In this document: one piece after another, positions 22,033 through 34,390 of the stretch | Numbering within the stretch: the stretch's first letter is position 1 | Layout: each line of letters opens with the position of its first letter | DNA from: Galeopsis tetrahit | Taxonomy: Eukaryota > Streptophyta > Magnoliopsida > Lamiales > Lamiaceae | Direction: 5' to 3' | Assembly: GCA_963675135.1 (NCBI GenBank) | Contig: OY776130.1 | Location: 29,566,001 to 29,630,000 of the forward strand | Length of the DNA: 64,000 nucleotides | The notes under the pieces: model-generated | Database searches by the model: none | What the model was told of the DNA's origin: nothing | Seen by the model: only the letters and a program-made list of their open reading frames with translations | Position numbers and translations under genes: made by a program

Positions 22033-23383
22033 ATGGAAACACATCACATATCCACGGCACTTAGGCCACCCGTTTTAGATGGATCGAATTATGCTTATTG
22101 GAAGCCTAAGATGCGTATGTACATCAAGTCAGTTGATGAACGTGCTTGGAGGACTGTACTTACAGGTTGGGAAGCTCCAAAAAGACCAGCAGACGCAGAT
22201 GGTGAAATACAACTCAAAAGAGAAGTTGACTGGACGGCTGATGAAATAACAACAGCAAGCTACAATTCTAAAGCTTTAAATGCTATCTTTACTTCTGTTG
22301 ATGTTTTAAATTATATCTAACTGTTCTACTTCTAAAGATGCATGGGACAGGTTGCAAGAGCATTGTGAGGGTCCAGAAAGTGTTCGAAGGACTAAGCTTC
22401 GAATGTTGGGAACAAAATTTGAGAATCTCCGATCAATGAAGGAAGATGAAACAATTACAGCCTACAATGAAAGGTTAAGTGAGATTATCAATGAATCACA
22501 TTCTCTTGGTGACCCTATTTCTAATGTTAGAGTAGTTCATAAGATATTAAGATCTGTTCCTAAAAGATTTGATGCTAAAATTTGTGCTATTGAAGAGGCA
22601 AAAGATACAGATAAGTTAAGTCAAAATGAATTAGTAAGTATTCTTAGAACTTATGAGATAAACACTAATCAAGATGATGAAGCTAATGCTGATAAGAAAG
22701 TTGTGGTTTTTAAAGGGGAAACATCAAACACTTCTGAAGCTCAACCCATCATTACTGAAGTTGACTCTGATGAAGAATTGCTTGATGTATGCCTCAAAAA
22801 TCCAAACAATGTTGCCTTACTCACTAAGCACTTCAATAAGTTTCTTAAGAAATCTGTGAACAAATCTAGAAACATTCAGCCTAAGATTCAAATCAACACA
22901 TCAACACCTCAACCAGAAAGGAGGAAAGATCAGTACACACCAAGACCATCAAAGAGTGAAGGTAAACCAAGGTATGATCCTGAATTTAGAAAATCAGTTC
23001 AATGCAATGCTTGTTCTGGTTATGGTCATTATGCAAATGAATGTGCCAATACCAGACTTAAGCAAAAGCTGAACTTTAGTGCTACCTTGAGTGATGAATC
23101 TGATGATGATGATCTTGATGAATTAAATCAGAATGAATATTCTAATTTTACCAGAATTGATTATAATGATTCCTCAGATGATGATCTGGATGAAACAGAT
23201 TCTGATGCTGTACCTGATGCTTCAACATCTACAGCAACATCAGAACAGAGTCACCCAAATTTGAAACTGTTTTAATGGTTTAGTTGATGATGCAGGAAAA
23301 AGGACTGATGACAATGAACACCAAAAGCTGTTAGATGAAACTCACTCTTAATTCCTTGAATAAAGAGAATGAGGATCTGAAAG
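22033..23383 (+). pseudogene. Element C gag, first part
   Basis: Starts METHHISTALRPPVLDG, a classic copia gag opening (DUF4219/UBN2 type: LDGSNYAYWKPKMRMYI). A one-base shift near 22318 moves the frame to the one ending at 23275. The first zinc knuckle CNACSGYGHYANEC (23003-23044) has the C-X2-C-X4-H-X4-C pattern. Acidic tracts follow. Two more shifts lie between 23275 and about 23335, after which the reading ends at the D insertion (23383). The protein resumes at 25752. Its role is capsid formation and RNA binding. Confidence 0.85.
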
Positions 23384-23398
23384 TGTAATACCCGTAAT

Positions 23399-23402
<4 letters not shown>

Positions 23403-23433
<31 letters not shown>
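23403..23433. repeat. (TA)n microsatellite in D
   Basis: About 15 TA units shortly after the start of D. Confidence 0.85.
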
Positions 23434-23435
<2 letters not shown>

Positions 23436-25095
23436 CTTAATATATTCAAATAAGTATGCAAAGCCCATTTAGTTCTTAATCTCCCTCAATCAAAGCCCAA
23501 CCCTAATATTAAATACATTATAAATATAAAATTTACCCTAACTTTTCCATTTCAAAAATACCGATCACGAACTAGGGTTGGCCGCACAAGGAGTAACTCA
23601 CGGTATCATTTCTTCCCCTCTATCTTTATAATTTGTATAATTGTTATACATATCTAATTAATTAGTGTAATTGAAAATCATCTGTCCATTATATCTAATA
23701 TATATTTATATGGTGTGCTTATGGATTGGTTGATTGTTTTTCAAATATATCAGAAGATAGTGGCTAATGGGTTTGGTGTTTGTTTAATATTTTTATTAGA
23801 TTAATTTTAATTTAAATATTGTTTTCTTTAAATTTTGAAGATACGTAGGGTGTGTTTTAGGGGTTTAGGGTTAGATAAGATTATTCTTTTGAATTAAAAT
23901 ATATTCAATCATTAATCTCATAAAGCTTATTAGTAACATCTTCAGGGTAGGTTCATGAGTCTCTATATTTTGTTCCATGATATGTTAGATTAATAATCAT
24001 TTAATTTGTTAGTACTAATGATGTAATACCCGTAAATTTTATGTGAATTTTATATATATATATAATTATTTGATTGATTTTCGATTTTATTTTAATTCAT
24101 ATACTTTCTAACGAGATAGTGACTCCAAAACTTCGAGAATTTAAGTTATGACTTAATTATATTTATCTCATTTAAATTCTAAGCCCAAGTCAAAGTGCAA
24201 TTCTAAGCCCAACTTTTATTTACATATAAATATGAGGTCTTGCCTAAACCCTGGAACAAAACCTACAATCTCAATACTTAATTTTTGGATCGGCCGCCCT
24301 CAGTAACATTTTCTCCTTTATTCTCTTATTAAATTCAATGGTTTGTTCTACGCTTATATACCCTCTTATTTGTTCATTTAAGTTTTTATATATAAATGTC
24401 TAAAACTACCATGCCATGGGTTATAATTGTTGTAAGTCTCAAACAAACTTTATGGTTGTCTCATTTTCATTTCCAGATTTGTAGATTGTTTTAAAGTGTT
24501 CAGATTTATTTATTTTTGAAATGAAAAATATATAATTTCTAAATTATAGTATGCTTTATTATTTGCCGACGCACTTTGATTGTGCACAATAATTCTTTTG
24601 ATTTCTTGAACAAATCGATAAAGCTTGAGATGTAAACCATTTTTATTAAACTATTAAATAAATAGATTACTTTATTTCTAATTAGTAATTATGGCCGAAG
24701 CCCATTTTTTCTTCTAGTTTATATGGATTGGTATTACATTTGTAAAATCATTATCTATCTAACAATAATATTCTGACTATTTAGATATAAATATTTTAAG
24801 ACACGTTATTTTCATTTATTTTAGGGAACGAGGATTAACACAATTTCATTGCATCCACGACATTCGTGCAAGGTGGGGTTTAATTGCTTTAATTCCTACA
24901 GTGGTTTGGTAGTGATTTATTGCGTGTTTATTCTTTATTAAATGCTTTCAATAAATTTCGAGTTGTCTGCTATGTGAGTTGTTCCTATGTTATTCAAACG
25001 ACAAAGTTTCTAATAGCCAGGGGCCAAATAAGGTCCGGGGCCGACGGGTCTTCGGGTTCTTCCCGCCGTGCTCCAATGCGAAGTTAAATTCTATG

Positions 25096-25253
25096 TGTGG
25101 AAATACCTAAGTTGTTAGACTCGGCTACAGGGAAGGTCCACAAACTCCACGTGTGGGAATACCTCAGTTCTTAGAACGAACTTTGGGAAGGTCCTCAAAC
25201 TCCACGTGTGGGAATACCTCAGTTCTTAGAACGAACTTTGGGAAGGTCCACAA
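25096..25253 (+). repeat. Minisatellite in D, about 55-bp unit, three copies
   Basis: Units begin TGTGGGAATACCTCAGTTCT and end AAACTCCACG. Units 2 and 3 are nearly identical; unit 1 (25096-25151) is diverged. It lies in the downstream half of the LTR-like insert. Confidence 0.8.
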
Positions 25254-25751
25254 TACTAAATGACAAGTATTAAAGACAAAGTGTGGCAAAGTATCTATGA
25301 CAAGATTTATGTGATTGTTATTCAATTAACATCGACATCTTGTTCATTTATTTTTAGTATTTAATTTAGAATAATTATGCCCCATTGAGTGTGCTTGCAT
25401 ACTCATCCCAACATTTAACAATTTCAGGTTGAAGAGCTGGTGGCGAGGAGAGGTGGTGGATGTCAATTAATTTGTCACAATTTATTATAAGAACTTTATA
25501 AATTTTCAAGTGTTTCACTATGGTGACCTTTAGGAGATATTCTAGTTTAGACATGATTGATGTTATAAATTAAATTCCTTTTGAGATGTTGTTTATTTCA
25601 TCGAGTCTTCCGTTGTTATTCAAGTAATTTTAATTAATAAATATGTTCGAAAAATCTCATTTCTTTAGTTAAAATTTTAGTTCATGCCCCTTTACTTCGA
25701 TTTAGCCTGTCTTTTTCTCAAATTTACATTTATGAAAATTGGGGCGTGACA

Positions 25752-26180
25752 GAAAGACACAATCACAAAGCTAGAGGTTATTCTTACCAAAAGAGATCTG
25801 GAAATCTGTAACTTAAAGGAGAAATTGATAAATTCCACCTTATGTTTCAAGAAATATTCCAAGAGTGCTTCTGAGGTAAATAATGCTATAGCTACTGGTA
25901 AGTCCAATAATCATGGTTTAGGTTATGATGGTACTACTGCTTCTATTTCTGATAAATTTAGAAAACCTGTGAAATTTGTGAAGGCAAATGTTGTCACATC
26001 TGATGCAACATCTGCACAATCAGATCCTCACAAGGTTAAAAGGAAGTATATCTGTCATTACTGTTCCAAAGTTGGTCATATTCGTCCTTACTGCATAAAA
26101 TTGTTTGAAGAACAGAGAACTTTGAAAATGCTGCATAAAAAACTGTCACATTCTGGTAAACAGTTTATGAAATCTGCATG
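25752..26180 (+). pseudogene. Element C gag, second part
   Basis: Continues gag after D with a Lys/Glu/Leu-rich coiled-coil-like stretch (TKLEVILTKRDLEICNLKEK) and a second zinc knuckle CHYCSKVGHIRPYC at 26053-26094. Ends at a TGA at 26179-26181. Coiled coil plus knuckle is also the gag layout of element B, although B has one clear knuckle. Confidence 0.78.
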
Positions 26181-27651
26181 AAAACCAAAAACTACCTGTA
26201 ATGGTTCTCATACCTCCTTAAAAGCATGTCTACCTGATTCATGCTATTTTGATAGTGGTTGTTCTAGACATATGACAGGTCGTACTGATTTCTTATCTGA
26301 TTATGTGACCTTGAATAGTGGTAGTGTTACATATGGTGGAGGTTCTAAAGGAAAGATTCTTGGTAAAGGAACTTTGAATGTTAATGGTTTTCCTAAGCTT
26401 AAAAATGTCTTACATGTTGATGGCTTACTTGCAAATCTGATTAGCATTAGTCAACTTTGTGATGATAATTTGCATGTGAAATTTGATAAAGATTCATGTT
26501 ATGTTCTTAATAAAGATGAAGTTTATTGGAACAAATATGTGCAACTTGTCAAAATATGATGAAAATGTCTTATGGCATCAAAGATTGGGTTATGCAAATT
26601 ACAGAGCAATGAATAAACTAATCAAAGCAGATGCAGTAAAAGGAATTCCAAAACTAAGTCTTCACAACAACACTGTATGTGGACCATGCCAAAAAGGTAA
26701 GCAGGTAAGAATGTCGCACAAAATGCTGTCACATTGTACTACACATCGATGTTTTGAATTACTGCACATGGACTTGATGGGTCCTATGGAAACCGAAAGC
26801 ATTGGAGGAAAGAGGTATTCCTTAGTTGTGGTAGATGATTTTTCTAGATATACCTGGGTAGAGTCTTTAAGAGACAAATCTAAAGCATTTGCTGCATTTA
26901 AAATTCTTTATAAGAGGTTCAAAAATGTGTTTAACTTGAAAGTTGGCCGTATTAGAACTGATTATGGTAGGGAATTTGAAAACAGCATGTTTAATGATTT
27001 TTGTGATAAAAAGGGTATCTTGCAAGAATATTCATCTCCTAAAACTCCACAACAAAATGGAATTGTTGAAAGAAAGAATAGAAATTTACAAGAAATGGTT
27101 AGAGTCATGCTTACATCCAAATGTCTTGCTAAGAAATTTTGGGGAGAAGCATTGAATACTGCATGTCATGTTATTAATAGGGTTTTTATTCGTCCTGGCA
27201 CAAGTCAAACACCTTATGAGATTTTGAACAACAGAAAACCAAGTGTGAAATATTTTCATGTATTTGGTTGTGTGTGTTATATTCTGAATGATAGGGATCA
27301 ACTTCATAAGTTTGATTCTAAAAGTGATAAAGGTTTCTTTTTAGGCTATTCTAGAAATAGTAAAGCTTATAGAGTATATAACCTTAGAACTAACACTGTT
27401 CAAGAATCTGTTAATGTTGTGTTTGATGATGATAAAGGTCTTACATATGACAAAGATGAAGAAGATGTCTCACAGGTTATTGATAGTTCTGAGAATACAC
27501 TGAAGTCTGAGAATGTTGCACCAAATGTTAACACATTTGGGTCAACATCGACAGAACAGACAGTTGTAACTTCACAGAATGACCAGTACGTTCCCAAAAC
27601 GAATCCTTCTTCAAGAATAGGTAAAAGTCATCCTTCTGGCCAGATCATAGG
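26181..27651 (+). pseudogene. Element C pol, first part: protease and integrase
   Basis: The protease core CYFDSGCSRHMTG lies at about 26240-26278. Near 26540 a frameshift, and a shortening relative to element A, separates protease from integrase. The integrase zinc module runs from HQRLGYANY to CGPCQKGKQ. The DDE core shows LLHMDLMGP, IRTDYGREF and QQNGIVERKNR. The C-terminal part has YFHVFGCVCY. The frame is cut by B2 at 27651 and continues at 42300 in the same reading frame once B2 and one TSD copy are removed. Confidence 0.87.
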
Positions 27652-29105
27652 TGTTGGTCCCTGAACGAGTAGTGAATGGGATTAAAGTCTAGAGGGGAGG
27701 GGTGAATAGACTTTAAAACTTTTCAAACAGAGTTGAGAACCTCTTCTGATTGCTATGTCAACTGGACTGCAAGTCTGCTGGTCCAGATGACTATAGTGAT
27801 CTGACTGAGGAGGTTATATGCGGAATTATGGTGGCCCTGGTTTAGACTCGTTCTTGTAATTCTTATGAAAGTGTTCAACTTGTTTTGCTTAATGAAAATA
27901 CTCAGCTGATGCTGGTTTGAAAGTTATGGCCTTGTTTTGAAGAATGTTGAAATCACAGTATGCACTATATAATAATGTATGTAAAGACAGAAATGTAAAG
28001 TGCAGAAAGTAATTGACACCGGATTTATAGTGGTTCGGATATACGTTCCTACGTCCACTCTCACGTCCACACGTGATGTTTAATCCCTTTAATTTACCAC
28101 AAATTACAAGGGTATTGACCTTTATAGTCCCAAGGTTAGGACTTTGAGATCTGAGCCGTCCTAACAGCTACGGTCTCCACAAGTAATTGTAAGCACTTGC
28201 ACTTAAAGGGGTTCAAAAACTTTAACCTTTCGGTGAGGGTTTGGGGTTTTTGAGGTGTATCCAACTAATGGTTCAAGCTTATAATTTGCTTAACCACTAT
28301 GCCTAAAACAATTGATATACAATATGAACAGGTTTCAGGTTCTCAGGGGTTGGATAGAAATCACTTAAGAGCTATAGATAATCTAATGGTTTCTGGCTCT
28401 TTTGAGAATTCTTAGAATAGTATGGCTTTAGCTTTGATTGCTTGCTTGGCTTGTTGAATTCTCTCTTGTGACTCCTTTTGTGATTTCTCATCCTCTTGTA
28501 TTTATAATGGAGATTGGTTGCAACTAGCCGTTGGAGTTGACTAGCCGTTTGAGCAATCTTTCCATAATAGCTTGATTCCTTGATTCCAGCCGCTTGATTG
28601 CTTCAATCCTGGGATCATGTCAATCTTCTAAATAAGGTAGGTCTTCGTTTGAATTGCAAGATGACTTAGGAATCAGCCGAGTCCTGGAAGAGCACATAGT
28701 CTTCTGATCTGTACTTCTAGTCTTCTGACTACTCTTCTGGCCTTAGGTCTTCTGTCTTCTGATATCAGTAGAGTAACACTCTTCTGATCTGGAAATTCTT
28801 TGTACTGCTTTAGGCCATCTTCAATCTGGGACTCCATCAGATAAGTAGGTATACAAGCACCTTAACTTATCTGGTCTTCAAGGATCTTCTAGTCTTCATG
28901 TCTTCTACTCTTCTCATCTTGAGGATAGGCATGTAAGCCAGGACTGTGATGATCAGCTGATATCAATACAGTTGATCACACAAGACTAGTCTAAGCTGTT
29001 CTATACAAGTCAGCTGATCCTATTACATTTATAAACTCTAAGTGTTTTGGCCATCAAAACTATTCTAACATCAAGTGGGGCTTAGGGTGAATTTATATCC
29101 CAACA
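27652..29105 (-). repeat. 3' LTR of B2 (1454 bp)
   Basis: Ends TGTTGG...CCCAACA on the plus strand. Matches the 5' LTR over its full length without gaps. TATA box at 28499-28506; CAGAAGA array near 28699-28785. Confidence 0.95.
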
Positions 29106-29106
29106 A

Positions 29107-29119
29107 TTTCCCCCTTTTT
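29107..29119 (-). promoter_or_regulatory. Polypurine tract of B2
   Basis: AAAAAGGGGGAAA on the minus strand, one base before the 3' LTR; primer for plus-strand cDNA synthesis. Confidence 0.88.
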
Positions 29120-29329
29120 GATGAAGCCAAAACTATACTTGATAAGTGCTCTTAATGAATTAAGATAAGAGTTTATAACATGCTAAGACTTGAAGTATCT
29201 GATGAAGACAATGAGAGTTTGTCTTGAAAGCAAAAAGAACTATAACTTGAATATATATAGAGCTTTTACAGATTACAAGTAATAGTTTCTTTAAACTTCT
29301 AAAGTAGTCTTCATCAGGTCTTCTGATCT

Positions 29330-32300
29330 TCAAACGCGGTAGGCAAGGTACAGACGAGCTCGAACTTCTTCCATGTGCTGTACATCAGTAACATTCTCCT
29401 CTTCATAGATCTTGTACAGAATCTTCTTGAATTCTATCATGTTAGCTCTTCCTGAATCCAGAAGGGGTGCATCCCATTTGGGTTCTTCAGGAGTTAAGAT
29501 TCTGCAGTTGTCAAGTCCTTTGGCTGTCTTGACAATTTCTTCCCAGAACTCTGGATCTTCAATGTTCATGAACTGGGAGAATTGAAGAAATTCTTCTTCA
29601 TAAGAAGGGAGAGGGCCAAATTTCCTTACTATGTGGTGTTGAATTTGCCACTTCTTCTTCAGGGGATACCATCTTGGTAGCTCATCTTGAAGGGCTAAGT
29701 AATCCACATAATTGCTATCAAACACCAGGACACTGTCTTCTTGTGCTTTGTCCTTCATTGCTTTCCTGAGTTTGGCAATTCTTCTTTCAAATTTGGCTTT
29801 GACTGTCTTCGCATCATTCACCTTCTTTTGCTTAAGCTCTTGAGCTTCAAGCAATTTCTTTTTCTTCAACTCTAGAGCCTCTTTCTCTTCTGAAGTAGGC
29901 TCTGCTGGAGCTGATTTCTTGCTGGTCTGAGCTGACTGAGCTTGCTCATCTGCCTTTCTTTTCCTTGTCATTCTCTTTTCAGGAACTTGTTCTTCAGGGG
30001 CAGTGATCTGAAGAGACTTGGCAGGAGCTTGAGTGAGAGCTTGAGTATCTTCTAGAGCAATTTCTTTGCCTTGCTTGTTCTTGATTTTGCTCTTTAAACC
30101 ACCCAAGGTTTCAGTCAAGTCATCTTGTGCTACTACCAGTTCAGCTTGCTGGGCAGTAGACTTCTCTAGAGCCTTTATCAACACATCTTCCCCCTTTTTG
30201 GCTTCAGCAAGTGCAGCCGCAAAAGGCTTCATGGAATTCATGATTTCCACTGTCAGAGTTTGCTTCAGGGCCATGGCATTGACCTTGGCAACTTGGGTCA
30301 GATGGGTTATGCTGTGCTCTAGAACTTCAGCATGTGAATTGGAGGAGGAGGAAGCTTCAAATCTAGTTGTAAGTGCTTCCAACTTGGATGCTGTCTCCTT
30401 CAGCTGAGTCTGCAATTTCTCATTCTCCTCTGCAGCTGCCTTAAGAAGGGCTTGACCTTCTTTGGCTCTTGCTTCAGCTTCTTCAATTCTCGACTTGTAG
30501 GTGGTCTCCATGTGGTGCATCTCATCAGTGTAAAGATCAGCAAACCTTTTGGAGGTGTCAGCTGATAACTTCTGATAGGTACTCAAGTATTCTCCTATCT
30601 GCTGATGAAGTGCTTCACCAAACTTGTCTTCAATGTCAAGAATCTGGTCATGAAGACGAGTCTTCTGTTCCCTTGCAGCTTTCTCAACATATCTTCCTAG
30701 TTGCAGGCCTAAACCTTTCTCAAAGTGCAAGTCTATTGCAGTTTTGACCTGGGAGCAGATGTCTGCTGTATGGTCAACAGATGGGGTAGAAGTAGAGGGT
30801 GTACCTTGAGGCTTTGGATGAACAATTATTGCTTTGCCTCTTTCTTCGGCTGATAGGTACTCCTCATTGAGGTAGCAGGTAGTGGCCTTAGTCAGATGGA
30901 TCATGATTCGTCTGCCTGCATCCTCTTGATCGTCAATGAAGTGAGTCAGATTGTCCGAAGGTCTGAAGTGAGCTGGTACTCTGACTACTTCTCTGTCAAT
31001 CTTTTCTTTGTCAGCTGATGCAGCTGAGTCTTCTGCAGGTGCAGGTGCAGCTGAGTCTTCCACCAAGGCTGGTGCAACTGATTCCTTCAACTTTGCTTGT
31101 TCAGCTGTCTGCTGATCCGATGAGCCTTCTGGGATAGAGACATCAGCAGTGGGGATTCCTAAAATCCGGTTGCAAACTGCAGTCAGTGCCTCATCTGATA
31201 GCAGCTGAGCAAAGGATCGAACTTGAGCAACTTCCTTTTGCTCCATCTCCCAGTCGAGGAAGTTTTCCTTTCCTCCCATTCCTTCCATGACCTCAAGAAG
31301 GTCATCTACATCATCTCTTCTGAGCTCAATCCAAGTGCATACCCTAAGCACTTGTTCAAACTGGATTGAATTCTCATCAACTCCAGGGGTAGTGGAGTTG
31401 AGCAAGTTGGCTATCTTCATCCTCATTATCTTCTCTGTTTGGCACATGGGGTAGTGCACCATTCTGAACTGAGGTTGAGAAGGGCCATCTTGAACCAGGT
31501 CTTCTGGTGCCATGTCTTCTGGAGCAGAAGGGACAGTGATGGTAGGAGTTTGGGTAGCTGGGGCATTTTCCTCTGCTGTGTGAGTATCAGCAGGGATTTG
31601 GGAAGTGATTTCTTCTTGTTGGGTAGGAAGTTGAGATTGATCTTCAGTGATTTGTTCCTCAGCAGGGTTTTGGGTCTGCTGGTCTGGTTCAGTTTCTACT
31701 TGAAGATCAGTAGATGTTTGAGCTTGATGATTTTGGACATCTGCTGTTTGAATATCAGCAAGGATTGTGGATATAATCTGAGTTTGATCATCAGTAGGGG
31801 GTGTGGAGGTGGTCTGAGTTTGGTTGTCTGCTGGTTGAGCATCAGCAGGGTTAGGCAATTGGGGTTTAATTGGTAGTTGTGGCTGAGTTTGTTCCTCTGC
31901 TGTGTGAGTATCAGCAGGGATTTGGGTATCAGTGTTTAGAGGCTCAGATGGATTGGACTCATCAGAAGGGTTAAGGATGAAATAGGGGCTATGCTCATTG
32001 GAGTAGGGAGCCTGGATTTCTTGGTTTTCTTTGTGAAAGAAGAAGTGTTCTTCTTTCTCTTCTGACCCTTTGATAGCTTAGAAGGTGTGAAAGTGAGAGG
32101 GGGATTAGAAGTACCTGCCTTTTTCAAAGGAGAGGCAGAGGGAGTGGCATCTGAATCAGATGGGGAGATGAGCCCTGATCTGATCAGATATCTTCTTTGT
32201 GCTAAGGTCTGATTGTCATCATCATCATCCTCAGCAGCCTTCTTTTGAGCCTCTTCTTTGGATGGCTCCTCTTCTTCTTCAGCAGCAGAGTCATGAGCAG

Positions 32301-33165
32301 ACTCTTCTGCCTCTTCAACAACGTCTTTGGAAGATGCTTCAGCTAACAACTTCCTCCTCTCTTCTTTCAACCTTGCTGCCTCAGCAAGAGCTTCCTTCCT
32401 TAAGTAATATTTGGAGATGTGAAAGGTCTTATGAGGTCTCATCTTGTACTTTCTGGGGAGTACTTCTGGAAGGATGATACTCATCTTGTTGACAAAGCTG
32501 ACCGTTGACGTCACCTTCCATTCTCTTGACTGTAAGTCCAAGGTCACCTTCTTGCCCTCAAGAGCAATTCTATCCAGAAATAGTCCTTGCTAATCTCCAT
32601 CAATCTGATCCCAGATTGCAGCCATAACTCGAACTTTCAGAGTGGTAACAGCATCATGGCTGAAGGTGTTACCAAGCAGCATCTTGCCAGCTATATCCAT
32701 CAGAGTTTGGAACTTAGGTTCAAGTTGGGATTTCTTGAGCCCAGTGGCATCAATAGCCTTTATTCTTCCATCAGTAAACATCTCCATGTACTCTTTTTCT
32801 CTACCCATGATGTAGGTGGAGATATTAACATTCCCCCTTGACAAGCCAAACAATTCCTGAAGAATTTCCCTTGTTACCTTGACCTTGTGTCCACCCATGA
32901 CACTTTCGACATAAGATCCCTTCATCACAGCGTTTGCATAGAAAGCCAGCACATCTTGTTCGTAAACATTGGTGGGTGCTGCTTCTAGAAAATCTCGCAG
33001 GTTGAGGTTGATGCAGCGAAGAAGCATCTCCTTGTTTTCTGCTTTGTGTTTGCCCTTGAAAAACAGAGCATTCTCTGTGAACATCTTCCCTTCCTTGGAC
33101 CACTTTGCAGCATCCAAGGTGCCAGTGCTCTTGGTCTTCTCGTCGTAAATTTCAATGATTGCCAT
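29330..33165 (-). pseudogene. Element B2 ORF2 (env-position third ORF)
   Basis: Full-length version, about 1280 codons. It starts MAIIEIYDEKTKST at 33165 and ends LYLAYRV at 29330. In order: a PTP-like N-terminal domain (about residues 1-230), a basic/acidic linker, a Pro/Thr/Gln-rich repeat region, a domain around TEKIMRMKIANLL and DWEMEQKEVAQVRSFAQLL, long coiled coils, a Lys-rich basic stretch (EKRMTRKRKADEQ) and a C-terminal part absent from truncated B1. A TAG at 32590-32592 stands at the same codon as the TGA in B1. A one-base deletion near 31970 shifts the frame. No signal peptide or transmembrane segment was seen. Function unknown; the family is a third ORF of plant copia elements. 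Confidence 0.72.
32590..32592 (-). other. In-frame TAG within B2 ORF2
   Basis: TAG followed by CAAGGA, with the frame open for long distances on both sides. B1 has TGA at the same codon (6886-6888). See findings: read-through or two independent losses of a Trp codon. Confidence 0.8.
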
Positions 33166-33278
33166 AGTATACTTTGAGTGTTAGGTTTTGAGAGCTTGAA
33201 AGAAATTTGCAGAACGAGAGAGTATTGAGAGCAATTGAGTAATGTGAGCGAAAGGGTTTGGAAGAGTTTTAAGGGTGT

Positions 33279-33288
33279 GTATATATAC
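33279..33288 (-). promoter_or_regulatory. TATA box upstream of B2 ORF2
   Basis: GTATATATAC about 115-120 bp upstream of the ORF2 ATG at 33165, conserved with B1 (7575-7584). Confidence 0.45.
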
Positions 33289-33767
33289 TTCAACGATTCT
33301 TGATCTAACGGTCAGATTTGGGTTTAATTGTGGAGTAGAGCCCAAGATTTTCCTTCTTTGATTTCGGGCCTTTCTTTAAATTTGCCGGCTGAGTTTGCCA
33401 TGTGGCAACAGTTGATTTGCTGGCAATTTGGTAATTGAGTATTAATGACATCATTACCAAAAATAGCCGTTGTGACTAATTTTGTGGCAAGAATTGATCA
33501 TCAAGGCCGTTTTTTATAAGTGAATTGCATTCCTTATATAGGCCAATTTGTTTAATTACATTCAGGAATAAATCTAGAATGAATTACATGATCAAAGATA
33601 GTCATTAAACTCTAAAATCAAGTGATCTGGTCAGCAGAGTGAAGTCTTCTGATTTCTTCAAGAGGTCTGCTGATTTTCCTTGAAAGTCTTCTGGTCAGCT
33701 GAGTTGGTCTTCTGATCAGCTGAGTGGAGGATTGAGATTTGCTGAGTAAATCTTCTGTGCTTTGAAG

Positions 33768-33886
33768 GTCCAACCTGGCTTGATGGATCCTTCGTTGTTG
33801 CTGTGATGATCCAACCTGGATGATGGATCTTCCAGCTTTATTGTGAGTGGTGATCCAACCTGGTTTGATGGATCTTCCAGCTCTAT
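33768..33886 (-). repeat. Short degenerate tandem repeat in B2 spacer
   Basis: Same three-unit repeat as 8067-8186, core CCAACCTGG followed by GATGGATC. Confidence 0.55.
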
Positions 33887-34243
33887 CTCTGAATCAAGTA
33901 GGACCATCAAATCAATATGTTTATCAGCCTGGATGATATCCCACTGGTTCAGGTTGCCCTTACCATCCGATGTTCCTCATCATCAGATGGGTTGTAGCAT
34001 CAAAGGTGTCCTTTTTGAATTTCTTCGCTTCTCTTGAAGGAGAAGGAAGATTGGAAGAGGCTTCAATGGAGTCTGAAGAGAGGGCCATGGACTTAGCCTT
34101 CATGTTCTGTTTAGACACAATAGCTTTTGGTAACAAGCTCTCCATGTAGAACTTCCCCCTGGAGAAGAAGCTCTGCTTGCTTGCTACTTTGTCTTCTCCA
34201 TCTCTCTTTCCTCTAGTTTTCAATAAGGACGTCTCTCTTTCCT

Positions 34244-34390
34244 CTAGTTTTCATAGGCAAACTCATGTTGAGTAAGCCAAGTGTGCTGATCTGCATCATC
34301 TTCATCTTCTGGACAAAGCTTCATCTCCTTCACCCAAGACCTTGGTTGAAGGATGATCTCCATTCCATCTCTTCTTTCGATTGTCTCCAT
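34244..34390 (-). CDS. Small 48-residue ORF in B2 spacer
   Basis: Starts METIERRDGMEII and ends with a TAG, like its B1 counterpart at 8543-8689. It differs from B1 by a Leu for Ile, a Phe for Tyr and two silent changes. The ATG is two bases downstream of an acceptor-like TTTCTGTTTCAG. Product not recognised. The two copies' other spacer frames differ far more in amino acids, which makes this one stand out, but two copies are too few to prove selection. Confidence 0.35.
   Translation of the reverse strand: METIERRDGMEIILQPRSWVKEMKLCPEDEDDADQHTWLTQHEFAYEN

Larger units (their letters stand above)
23384..25751 (+). mobile_element. Element D: solo-LTR-like gypsy insertion
   Basis: 2368 bp starting TGTAATACCCG and ending GGGGCGTGACA, flanked by the perfect 5-bp TSD GAAAG (23379-23383 and 25752-25756) inside C gag. 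No coding capacity, PBS or polypurine tract was seen. A second LTR-like start TGTAATACCCGTAAA occurs at about 24022, and both starts are followed by a CGGCCGC-containing leader-like stretch. The insert may thus be two related LTRs joined, or an LTR with an internal duplication. It contains a microsatellite and a minisatellite. Confidence 0.75.

Noticed and set aside
29330..33165. ORF2 as a true retroviral envelope gene
   Set aside because: No signal peptide, fusion-like segment or transmembrane helix is visible; long coiled coils and the plant transposon-like domain argue for another role.
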